From positions 1-22,872 of the forward strand of contig MZNV01000239.1 of assembly GCA_002081555.1 (NCBI GenBank): 22,872 nucleotides of DNA. The letters are read 5' to 3'. This stretch comes from Protostelium mycophagum (taxonomy: Eukaryota; Evosea; Variosea; Protosteliida; Protosteliaceae). Of the stretch, positions 1-9,369 are shown piece after piece. The notes beneath the pieces were generated by a model that had not been told where the DNA came from, made no database searches, and saw only the letters and a list, made by a program, of their open reading frames with translations. Each line of letters opens with the position of its first letter. Positions within the stretch are counted from its first letter, which is position 1. Both the position numbers and the translations under genes were made by a program.

Positions 1-151
1 AGATAATATGACCGACCCCCCAGACGCTGTACTTCTATTCCCCTTAGCCTTATGGCAGGAAACTCACCCTTTCTGGAAAATCCAGTCAGACCTCAGTTCC
101 CTTCCCACGATCGCCAGATGTGTAAACACATATCACTTACGTGGTAAATAA
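1..151 (+). CDS. Possible last exon of an unidentified gene (5' end outside window)
   Basis: An open frame enters from the left edge and runs about 49 codons to TAA at 149-151. AATAAA-like sequence overlaps the stop, and an AAAAC microsatellite follows. The peptide ends in NTYHLRGK and contains LWQETHPFWKIQSDL; I recognise no family. The call rests only on openness, composition and the adjacent polyadenylation-like signal. It could equally be a chance frame in intergenic DNA. Confidence 0.25.
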   Translation, partial: DNMTDPPDAVLLFPLALWQETHPFWKIQSDLSSLPTIARCVNTYHLRGK

Positions 152-172
152 ACAAAACAAAACAAAACATCA
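152..172. repeat. Short AAAAC-type tandem repeat
   Basis: About four units of an AAAAC/AAACA motif directly follow the possible stop codon at 149-151. It is a plain microsatellite. Confidence 0.7.
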
Positions 173-203
173 AAAGACGATGAAATGTGAAATGATCCAG
201 TCT

Positions 204-1450
204 CTAAAAACACAGTTTTATAGTGATACGTCCTCTGTTATGGTCACTTTCTCTACGGTGTCCGTCTCTTGGGTTTGAGAAGGCTCTCCCGAAGTTGCTG
301 AGCCACCCAAACTTAGTCCAAGACTCAACCAGTGCCGCCATGCTTTCGCTGGCATGTAGATCTTGAACCACATCAGCCATCTACAACGCCCCAAAAATTA
401 CCTCTAAGAGCAAGGACAGACCGGCCAGATAGATGAGACCGATGAAGATGGGCCCAAAGACACCGATGATGTTGATGTCTGTAATGTAATTGTATATGAT
501 TTGGAAAAAAACAATGTTCCAGATCTGAGCGATCGAAAAGAGGATCAGCACAACGGTCAGATGCCGTGTCATCTGAACATCGTCAAATTTGAAGAATTCC
601 ACTGTCTTAAATACCTTTGTGGCTTCTGCAGAGAGGGTTGATTTGAGAAGAACTGTCAGTCTCCTCCCAAAATAAATAAATCCTGCAGCAAAACTGAGCC
701 ACAATATGGCGTAATAAAGAAAGTACACGATCCCAAAGACTCTCACGACCGTCGGATCCTTTCCCGCCAAATAGACGCTCATCTGTGAATTTAAATTTCG
801 AATTCCCTCTCACGATACTTACGTATGCAACGGACATGGCAACAGAAAGAACGCACACCACAATAAAAGGAATAGAAAAACGGTTGAGCACCGCCACATT
901 GTTCATCATCTCTTCGACGGTCATCGTCGGGGCATAATTAGAATTCACTCTGCTGATCATCTCTCTCTGCCGTAACTGTTTGGCTGACATCTGGTACAAC
1001 TCCACCCTGCACGAATCAGCGTTGTAGATGGTTCTATTTTTGGAATCAAAATCTGACACATACCAATGTAATAAGACACTGCTGAAGAGGGCAACTAGAA
1101 TGAAATCGCTCATGTACACGAATACCCAGTAGACTTTTGGGGTCAGAACCCGTGTACATCCCCCCGTGTCAGATGCGCTCGTCATGGTTACTGATCGCGT
1201 CAACATGCGTTGACATTTCGGACTTACCTGCACAGTCCAAAATGAGAATGCTGAGACTGATTCGGGTGATGTTGCGGAGATGCGGGTTCTTGATGTTGGC
1301 CCTCTTTGTTCGGAGCTCGATGATCAAGCGGAATAATGCGAGGATGAGGATGATGCCGCTCCCAACTTGAGAGATCACTTTTGAGGCGATGGAGAAGTTT
1401 TGTGCACCGGGAAGATCGAAGAGTGAAATGTTGCATTCGGCCTGTGTCAT
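204..1450 (-). CDS. Seven-transmembrane protein, possibly THH1/TOM1/TOM3-like
   Basis: Four minus-strand coding segments fit in phase: 1228-1450, 823-1133, 402-782 and 204-380. The total is 1092 nt, about 363 aa. Introns are 1134-1227 and 783-822. The start is ATG at 1448-1450 (MTQAECNISLFDLPG). I count seven hydrophobic stretches, among them GIILILALFRLII, FGIVYFLYYAILWLSF and GPIFIGLIYLAGLSLLLE. A polar loop rich in Q, R and E lies between TM3 and TM4. The layout resembles the THH1/TOM1/TOM3 7TM family, but I see no diagnostic motif, so that name is a guess. Two points are open. A 57-nt in-frame stretch at 1007-1063 has perfect splice ends and may be an intron. A 21-nt stretch at 381-401 is either the C-terminus (VIFGAL then TAG) or a minute intron ending in CGTTGTAG; if spliced, 58 more codons follow to 204. 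Confidence 0.7.
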
Positions 1451-1926
1451 CCCAAACCAACTGGAGAATTGTCAACATTCATGCAACAGAATTGATACCA
1501 AATCACCCTGTGTAGCATCGGCAGGCTCCATCAAGTTGGCACACTCCATTGTTATCGCTTCGCATGATATTAATGTCTCATGATACAACAATAAGGTATC
1601 TGATTTTTTAGAGGTTAACACATTGAATGAACGCAAAGGAACGGGCACAATTGTCTGAATGTTGACCAGCAGTAATTAAATGGAATGTGATTGTGCCTTG
1701 ATATTGAGAGGTGTGGAGGCAGCAAATCTTCCTGTTTTAATGAAGGAAAAAGATCTTGGCTTGGGGATTGAGGTGTGAAAACTGTGATATTCAGCAAAGA
1801 ACAACCTATCACAACGTAAGTGCTGCTACTTTACATTTGTCCACGTCCGTGCTGGGGTCAAGCATTTCTCGGGGGGGGACTCAGTGGAATGAAAACTACC
1901 GGCAGTCTGTTGGCGATGTGTTTTAG
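1451..1926. other. No gene seen; upstream region of the 7TM gene
   Basis: Only short unsupported open frames occur on either strand. A G-rich run lies near 1870-1880. The segment probably holds the promoter and perhaps a 5' non-coding exon of the minus-strand 7TM gene, because a candidate acceptor (CTCCAG on the minus strand) precedes its first ATG. Confidence 0.4.
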
Positions 1927-2087
1927 AACGGTTTTATGGCTATCCGACGCTTGGATGATGTCTCTGAGCTGAGATCAATTCGTGTGTCTGATTTCCGGAG
2001 TTCGCGTCGTGTTTCCCGAGCAAACAAAGAAGTGAATTGATCTCAGCTCTGAGACGATATCTAAGAGTCGGATAGCTACCGTTATCA
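1927..2087. repeat. Foldback/MITE-like element with ~44-bp imperfect inverted arms
   Basis: The left arm (1939-1981) and right arm (2034-2077) are inverted copies. They share GCTATCCGAC at the outer end and GAGCTGAGATCAATTC at the inner end, with a few mismatches and one indel between. The spacer is about 52 nt. AACGGT flanks both arms in inverted orientation and may be the true end. Transcribed, it would form a strong hairpin. It could be a small DNA-transposon derivative or a hairpin RNA source. No second copy is visible in the window. Confidence 0.65.
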
Positions 2088-2952
2088 TCAGGGATCTATT
2101 TCTGATCGACTCTCGTGGCCCGTTTCAACCTCGAATTTACTATGGAAAACTGGCAGAAAACTTATTTCTTTGGCAGTTTTCGCTGCCCGAGGATGATCGA
2201 AGTGGTCCCCCCCCGAAGATATCTCGTATGTGTCAGAAAGGAACGACAACTGGCAAGTCCGATGAAACCAAACTCTTTCCTTTTCTATGTCGATTTTCCT
2301 CGAGATACCCTGTGTGAAGTGTCCAGCGCCTTTTGAAAAAAACCCGCGACGGTGCGTGGGAAAAACTGGCTGTCCTGGAATTTAATGTCTTTTCACTCCT
2401 CGCGCAAACTTTGTGTCTTCTCCTTTCTTTCATTTTTCTCAGTGTACACCTAACATGTGATGAGAGAGTTCTCAAACCAATTTTTTGCCCCAAAATACAG
2501 AGTGGAACAAGGGTTCGCCGAATTTTGGCGGGAAAATATTGATGGGACACTGCTCAAAATTTCAAAAAATTGAATATGTATAACACCACAGGATGAATCC
2601 GCAAAAGCAACACTATTTCTACTGGAAAACAACTCAAAAGCGGCATTGCAGTAGTGTACAAAACTGACCTAATAAATGATTTCATCAGGAGACACTCGAG
2701 AATGAGCAATTCATGTGACAGCCCAATCTTTTGCCCCCCAAATGACACCAACTGAAACTCCTCCCGGTATATTCTCATACACCGCCTCTGTGATGTCCAA
2801 ACCGGCAATCAGGTCATCATCGTCGGTCATATTATCCCGCTATTTGTATATTTTGTTTATGGGCACCCGCCCAAACTAAAATATCTTTTCAAATATATTT
2901 TTAAATTGGAGACAAAAAATACTTTGGATTTTTGACAGTCTCCAAACTCTAC
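2088..2952. other. No confident gene; one short minus-strand start-like segment
   Basis: Several 60-105 codon frames overlap on both strands with no family signal. On the minus strand, ATG at about 2830 opens MTDDDDLIAGLDITEAVYEN and continues 39 codons to a stop. It might be a first coding exon, but no continuation could be found. An E2F-like GGCGGGAAA word lies at about 2527. Confidence 0.35.
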
Positions 2953-3148
2953 CTATTAATATAATAGTAACGACCGTTCCATTCGAAGCCCATGTGCCGC
3001 GAAATTTCTTCGCCTTCTTGGAGATGGTACCGGTAGAGGTAAACGTTCTGCTAATTCCGACGGCGGCCGCGACTTCATAGACCCCTTCTTCAACCTCTCC
3101 ACATCCAAATCCTTTGTGAAGTCGACTGAACCAGCTGAAACCGTACTG
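2953..3148 (-). CDS. Coding-like open segment, unidentified
   Basis: One minus-strand frame stays open for 65 codons after a TAG that could belong to an acceptor (GCTAG). It reads GFSWFSRLHKGFGCGEVEEG, then VAAAVGISRTFTSTGTISKK. The composition is protein-like and a GTAGAG donor-like site follows. No start codon lies in frame, so it would be an internal exon. I do not recognise the sequence. A competing frame through the same DNA begins MARVKGMLA just upstream, so the call is tentative. Confidence 0.28.
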
Positions 3149-3481
3149 CTAGCATTCCTTTGACACGAGCCATCTTTTCTTGTTAATCAGCATGTACAGA
3201 CTGTACGAGATTCTTCAGAATTAGTAATGAAATTCTTGTTTTCGTTTCATCTCTCCAAAATCTGAAAGCCTATCGCCCAGTGGGTGAATAAGACCCGCGA
3301 TTTCTCTTCGACGGGCCGGCCGAGGAACTCGGGCTTGTGACTGTTTCGTATTTATCCGTTTCTCCGATTTTAATCATCGGTGGTATTTTTTGGAGAGCAA
3401 CACACGAGAATCAAGTCGACGATTTCAAATTCTTCAGTAGCAGACAACCTCTATCACCTGTTGTTTGGCACTTGATGAGAA

Positions 3482-6400
3482 ATGTCAGAGAGGAATTGGA
3501 ATGATTCACCAGATGTGCCAGAAGCACTTCTAGCAGAAGATGCAGCTACAATTATTCCGAAGGGTCCAGGTAACCACTAAAACATCTCATTTTCATTTTT
3601 CATTATCTAATTTACACTCTGTCTTTACTTCCTGAATTACAAGATGAACTACATCATCTGAATCGCTAAAAAATGAAGAGGAGAGATTGAGGAGAGGTCC
3701 GAGAAAAAACCGTAGAAAGACACTCACAGGGAGCCTCTCAAGCCCACGCATTGCAGGGTTCCCAATTGGTAATGGCAGCCCTTGGATCTCAGGTGCGTAA
3801 CGGTTGGATTATTCAAACAGATTTTGGCGGGAAATGCTCGACGACGATGATGGACTCTACACGTTCTGGCATTACAGCTCTGCTGAAAATAAATGATCAA
3901 GTGTCTGCATCACAGTAGATCAAAAACAACACCTGCGGTTAAATGACGCAACCGCAAATATCTGGTGTACAACCCGTAAAATAGACAATCTCCGTACAAA
4001 TTTTAGCAATTAATATTTTTTCAGGAGCAGCATTTGCGTCAAAAAGTGTCCTCAGCGCAATCGAGTCAGCTGTTGGCCAAGGTGTCACGATCGCAAAATC
4101 CTTGATTAGTGCGGTATTATATGTGGGTGTTGTAGATCATGTCATCAGTGTCAAAGTGACATATTTCAGCATCTGAAGCATTTTACGGCGGGGTTGGCGG
4201 TGATATGGGTTCTATTCTTAGGTGTGTTTATTTCCACGTCAAGATTTTTATTTTAATCACGCGTTTGTGAACGTGAATTTCACGGTAATTACCCAATCAG
4301 GAAAAAGTTGATTTTTATAATGGAGAAATATAGTTTTATTTCTTAAAATCAACAAACTACAACCTGCCACAGGTAGCCCTGCTGCATTTTTCATCACATT
4401 CGTCGTCAGACTTTTTGATGTCGTCGAATTTCTCGCGCACACCATATTAGAATTAGGATCCATCTTGATCCAAATTATTTTCGGCCTCGCGGGCGCTTCT
4501 GTAGATGCTCTCGACCAACTTTTTGGCAACGACGAGGCGTCCAGGTAGATCCCATTTTCAGCGCATCTGCAAAGATTCGCAGATGCACGTGGAATGCGTA
4601 CGCATCTGCGAACTGGTGTATGTCAGATCTGACACCTTGATAGGGCCTTGACGGCTTTCATTGAGATGGCATCAAGAGAGTGGAATAATCCACGACATGC
4701 TCACACTTTTGGTGGTGCAAAGACAATCACCCTTCTACAAACTGCCAGGTATTTTCTTTTAATCCAATTTTTTTAATTTAAAAAGAATTCAAAAAACACA
4801 TTTCACAGAAAATTCTGATTATTCGAACTTTCATTGAATTTTCACAGAGCCCTCACGGCCTGGGCTGCGCTACAATCGGTTACTTCTGCGTATTACGAAG
4901 AGAGGATAATGCCAGAGCTGGAGGAGATAGATCTTAGACAATGGGATATTGATAAAATAAGAAGAAGGACTCTAATCGCTAGCGGCAATGAGGTCAGCAT
5001 CTTTTGATACTATATATTCTATATATTCTTTTTAAGATTGACAATCTGCTCCGGAACGTGAAACACTCCGAGGAATCTTCTGTCCCGAAAGTGAAGGAAC
5101 TATGCCCGATCTTTGACAACTATTTCTCTGTTACTCAGAAGTTACTTCAAGTTCTCTCAAAGATTATCATTGTATATTGCAGAGTTCGGTCAGATTCCCC
5201 CAACCACGTTAAAAATCTCGGTAATTAACGTGTTCATTACCGAGAAGTGGGGGAATCTGACCAAATCCTGCAATAAACGATTTTTTTCAGCAGGATTCTT
5301 TGAATGCGTAAAGCGACAAGAATGCGTCAAAATTGCAGATCTGAACTGCCATAAATGCAGATCTGTCCATTGTAGACTGACATATTTCCAGATCTCTCAG
5401 TCATCACGAGATTTCATGCGAATTTCCACCGACTCCTTCAAGAGGAACAAAAGGGGCGATGTTATCGGGGCTGAGATCGGGTCAAAGTCGGGCAAGAGGG
5501 AGATCCCCGAAGGCGAACTTCCGGGAAGTGTAGATGTCAGGCATCAACTTCGAAGGTAACGCTTTCTCTTCTTGTTTTTATAGTGGAGAAGTCATGTGAG
5601 AAGATCTTCGTGACCTTGCGATTTTTTTATTGAAAGTGTATTAAATAGTACAAACTTGTTTTCAAAATAAATACACGTGCGAAATCCTCCAAAATCGAGG
5701 CCAAATTTGGTTGAAATTTCGCAGATATTCCAAGTTGGTTATTGGTTCGTATGGGCACTTGGGGATGATGATTTTTAACGTGGTCGGTGCAATCACCAGC
5801 GGAATATCACCAAACACAACTCAAAAAAAACAAGAAGAAAAAGAAATAAAAGGGCTCGTTGTAGAGGCAGACAAGGAGGTGAAATTTCGGTGAAATTTCA
5901 AGGGAAACTGAGAGATATCAGGAGAACACCAAAACGAAAAAATCGGATGTGGAAGTCAAATTTCCCAAAGAACCTGGCATTTTTCAAAGGTGACATTTGA
6001 CATATTTGACAAGTCCACATCTACAACTAATCTCAATTTTTATTAAATGATGTCGACATATCTACAACGATACGTAAAATCGACAATGATCCTCAATTTT
6101 TTTTCTTCTCCATCAAGTTTCAAATATTTGAAACGAATGTTTGTCGTAACACGTCATAGGTATTGGGGTCATTACGACCACACACTACTGGACCGCCTTG
6201 GAAATCTAGATCCCGGGTCCAGTGCGACCGCCCAGGGTGGAAATTCTGTACATATGGGAGATAGAGCTAGGTGAAATCATCGAGAATATTACTATTGTTA
6301 GTCCACAATTTTATGCAGACCAAAGTTTCTGTCGTCCACTGCAGAACTATTTTCCCGCCAAAAAGGAGTATCCTCAACGACCTAAATCTTCCAGATATAT

Positions 6401-8124
6401 CCCGCGATATTTCGTGGTGACGGACCATAAGACAAAAGAGATAGTCCTTGCACTGAGAGGAACACTCAGCGTAAACGACTTGGCGATTGATTTGAACTGT
6501 GAAGAGAGGTCATTTGTGTTACCCTGTGATTATGGCAAGGTAAGTCTGATTTCTCTGAAATTAATAATATATAATATAATATAATAATATTATTATAATA
6601 TAATAATATTACAAAATTACAATACAAGAATTTTAAATTTTAAAAAAGAAATCTAAAAATCGTGGATGAGTTTATTACCGTGACTGATCACATTAAGGTA
6701 CCGGAACCAACATACAACGTGCATGGTGGCATGCTCAGAGTGAGTCAAACTGTCACCTCGCCGCCACATTGACATTTTTGACAGGTGGCAGAGCTGATGG
6801 CGGACATCAACTCACCAGCGACCACGGCAGTGGCCGAAGCTCTTATCAATAACCCAGACTACGGTATAACTTTCAAAGCGAACATTTACTTTCCGGCAAA
6901 GCCGAAATGCGTTCCGTTGTGACGATTTAGTTCACAAAATTTGAATTTAACCCTTGAAGCCCGAATGTGTCTTGTCTCAAATATTTGTGCTCACGGTTTG
7001 CAACCGTGGAATTGTAGATAAGATGTAGTCGGGTACCCAAGCACCACAGCGTCATTCTACTCCGTGCAGAGGATTCTTTGCTGTACTTCGTTTTTGTAGT
7101 TGTATCTGAAGACTGACAGATCTGGTCATCGCGGGACACTCGCTTGGTGCCGGATTGGCGTCTTTATTAGTGTTCTTCTGGGGTGATCCTGAGAGCGCCA
7201 AGACAACGGCTGTCTCAGGATTGCCTCCTGGCAGGAGGATAACGGTACATTCAAGTTTCGAATCTTTCATTTTGGCGGGAAAACTGAACAAAAGGAAATT
7301 CATCGAGATTGTTTTGACGTCATCCTAGGGATGGGTTTTCGCGCCTCCGTGCGTGGCTGATGGAGACTTGTGCAGGAGAACGAAGAGAGTCATCCGATCT
7401 TTTGTTTATTCGTGGGACGCGGTCAGCCGTCTGTCATTAGGTGATCTCATGTTGATAAAACCATACTCAGCCTCTATGCATGCATATCACTGCGGCAAAG
7501 CCATTTCACAGCTGTTTGTATTGCAGAGTTTGGTCAGATTCCCCGCAACACGTTGAAAATCTCGGTAATTAACGTGTTTAAAAGAAGGGAATCTGACCAA
7601 ATCCTGCAATAAACGAAAATTTAATTGAAAAAATGGTAGAAGTTGAAAAGAAATAAAACTGAAACGGAGATAGGATCTATGACAGATCTGAGATCAGTCA
7701 GTGCGAGATGTACGCATGGAGAAGACTCTCTTGTTCGCGGAACGACACGTCGTGTATTGGCGTACAGAAAGGGAAAACTCGATGATAATCCGCAGAAGAA
7801 GAAAGCGGAGATGGAACATTTCATGGAGCTGAGACGTTCCCTTGGTGAGATTTATTCAAGTTACGGCAACAACCGTGAAATCTTTATGTCGATAACAACT
7901 CAAGATGTACAGAGGTGAACTTGAGTGGGTGTACATTATTCCCTGCCGGTACTGTCTACTGGTTACTGAACAGAAGTGATATACAGGCACCAAATCCCTT
8001 TGAAGCAATATACAGCCCTGGTCAAGTGAACTCACAATTCCGACTATTTAAGGTGAACTGTCTTTCAGTTGGTGTTTGTCCTTTTGCATTTTGTTTGAGG
8101 CCAAATCTCGACAGTCTTTTGTGA
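3482..8124 (+). CDS. sn1-specific diacylglycerol-lipase-like class 3 lipase (membrane protein)
   Basis: A 20-exon gene of about 810 aa; exon lengths sum to 2433 nt in phase. Start is ATG at 3482 (MSERNWNDSPDVPEALLAED). The N-terminal third is hydrophobic (FTAGLAVIWVLFL, AAFFITFVVRLFDVVEFLAH, LIQIIFGLAGASV), typical of membrane-bound DAGL-type lipases. The catalytic domain shows FVVTDHKTKEIVLALRGT (exon 6319-6539), NVHGGMLR and the nucleophile elbow DLVIAGHSLGAG (exon 7120-7244). FVYSWDAVSRLSL follows, as in DAGL. LFPAGTVYW near the C-terminus matches the family's late strand. The family cleaves diacylglycerol at sn-1 (2-AG type monoacylglycerol release); substrate is inferred here. Exon order: 3482, 3679, 4025, 4170, 4373, 4644, 4848, 5037, 5392, 5725, 5922, 6160, 6319, 6671 or 6698, 6785, 7120, 7329, 7471, 7640, 7913. 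The last exon may instead splice near 8053, giving a different short tail. Confidence 0.88.
5177..5273. mobile_element. TA-flanked MITE copy 1, in lipase intron 8
   Basis: A 97-bp non-coding element with ~25-bp terminal inverted repeats: TTGCAGAGTTCGGTCAGATT at the left, and the right end inverted reads TTGCAGGATTTGGTCAGATT, each followed by CCCCC. TA dinucleotides flank both ends (5175-5176 and 5274-5275), as expected for Tc1/mariner-type target duplication. The interior is also self-complementary (CTCGGTAAT/ATTACCGAG). It starts 5 nt into the intron whose donor GT is at 5172. Confidence 0.85.
6559..6625. repeat. AT-only low-complexity tract in a lipase intron
   Basis: A run of AATAT/ATAAT repeats just after the donor at 6540, self-complementary in places. 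It is ordinary low-complexity intron sequence. Confidence 0.8.
7521..7609. mobile_element. TA-flanked MITE copy 2, in lipase intron 18
   Basis: An 89-bp copy of the same element as at 5177-5273, with the same inverted ends and the shared interior word CTCGGTAATTAACGTGTT. TA flanks it at 7519-7520 and 7610-7611. It begins 3 nt into the intron with donor GT at 7518 and makes up 89 of that intron's 122 nt. Without the element and one TA, the intron would read GTAAAC...TAG and be about 31 nt, close to the usual intron size here. Confidence 0.85.
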
Positions 8125-8599
8125 TAAAAGGACTATAAGCTATAAGATGAGTATGTCTCGAGAAGTTGTATGTTTGAGGGCGTCCGATGCATGACAATCA
8201 CAAGGACATGAGTGCTGAAAGACGATAGGTGACTGGAGCAATCGAAAAAGTTTTTAGCGAGATGATTTTCAGCAAAGACATGCTAAGCGTACATCTACCC
8301 CACAGGTTCGTTTACATTGTTGTAGAAGCTCGAAATTAAATTGGTACAGTTACGACAAAGCGATCCACGATTTGTAGACGAGAGTGGTGACGTGCAACCA
8401 AAATTTTGACCTCGGAAAATAATAAAATAATTACCCTGACACATGTCCATCAAAGACTCCGGTTGTTACCGTGTCATGATTGTCGTAACATGACTTTGAC
8501 AGCCGTATTTGACAGCGAAACTTCTGTCGCACATGCCATTTGGTCACACAATCCGACACAATCCGCGTGATTTGAAAACATTCCCCCCAAAACAAGACA
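8125..8599. other. Intergenic region between lipase and expansin-like genes
   Basis: No supported coding frame. It must hold the lipase 3' end and the expansin-like promoter. AATAAA at 8421-8426 is a candidate polyadenylation signal. A GTTGTAGA word occurs at about 8323. Confidence 0.5.
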
Positions 8600-9296
8600 A
8601 TGCGCAAGTCCATCGTCTTCATCTCAGCTTTTGCCTTGGCCGCTGCCCTCGCCCCTCTTAGTGATGATGCCATGCACATCCAGCCTGCAGGTCTCCCCAC
8701 CGGGGTTACAGCGTTCCGCGGACAGCAATCTGGTATAGGATCTTGGTACAGAGCAGATTACTCTGGTGACTCCACAACCGGACGCTCATGGTGTGGATTC
8801 CCCTACAACGACAACTCTCCCGTCTTTGCCCCCGTAAGTCTCGTTGTAGAGATGGTTTCCCGCCAAAACTGATGACGTCATCAGGATATCACGCAGATGA
8901 CCAACGGAACAAATGCAGTGTGGCCAAACCCCAAGTGGCCAGTTTTCACCGCTTTATACTGTGGACTCGAGGCTGTGGTCAGTAACTCATAAATGTCGAC
9001 AATTTCCAGCATGTTGACGATGTACAGGTGACCAACCCTTCCAACGGAAAGTCCATGAAATTGTACATTGGCGACGCATTTGATCATCAATGGGTCCGCA
9101 CTCCAGGTGTGATAGACTTGCATTCACCTGCTCATTGGCTCATCATGATGTAGGATCAATCGACATAATGAAGGGTGTCTGGTCACAACTGTCTGGCATC
9201 GGTGCGACAAATAAGAATGACGTCATCAAGGGTGTCAAGTGGACTTTGACAGGAAAGAGAAACCCTCAGTACGCCTATGGAGGTCCCGGCAACTGA
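8600..9296 (+). CDS. Secreted expansin / DPBB-fold protein
   Basis: Four exons, 8600-8833, 8885-8977, 9010-9106 and 9154-9296, give a 188-aa protein that keeps phase throughout. The N-terminus MRKSIVFISAFALAAALA is a classic signal peptide. The mature part shows GIGSWYRADY, WCGFPYNDNSPVFAP, VTNPSNGKSMKLYIGD and IDIMKGVWSQLSG. These follow the order of a double-psi beta-barrel of the expansin/barwin/cerato-platanin type: entry strand GxxxWY, alternating strand with GKSMKLYIGD, then a (V/I)D(L/I) helix. No carbohydrate-binding second domain is present. Such proteins loosen or bind polysaccharide walls; activity here is inferred. ATTAAA at 9325-9330 is a likely poly(A) signal. The intron at 8834-8884 carries all three of the window's recurrent words. 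Confidence 0.75.
8842..8884 (+). repeat. Intron 3'-end module, copy A (expansin-like intron 1)
   Basis: The intron ends with CGTTGTAGA, then GATGG, then TTTCCCGCCAAAA (E2F-like), then TGATGACGTCATCAG as the acceptor. The order and wording match the ends of ACAD intron 7 and a methyltransferase intron, with the E2F-like word as an extra insert. Confidence 0.8.
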
Positions 9297-9369
9297 GGAC
9301 TCTCATGTCTAAACATGATGTTACATTAAAACCTTATCATTTTGTCATTCTGAATATAATGGGCACAAT

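Noticed and set aside
5113-5391. Plus-strand frame running through MITE copy 1 and beyond
   Set aside because: Only the part after 5392 is a lipase exon. The upstream part crosses the element and intron and has no family similarity.
5172-7616. CRISPR-like or tandem array reading of the two palindromic copies
   Set aside because: Two copies 2.3 kb apart with inverted ends and TA flanks in a nuclear gene fit a MITE, not an array.
9215-9226. TGACGTCA in the expansin-like last exon
   Set aside because: It is coding (NDVIKG). Counted among the palindromes, but not evidence for an intron module.
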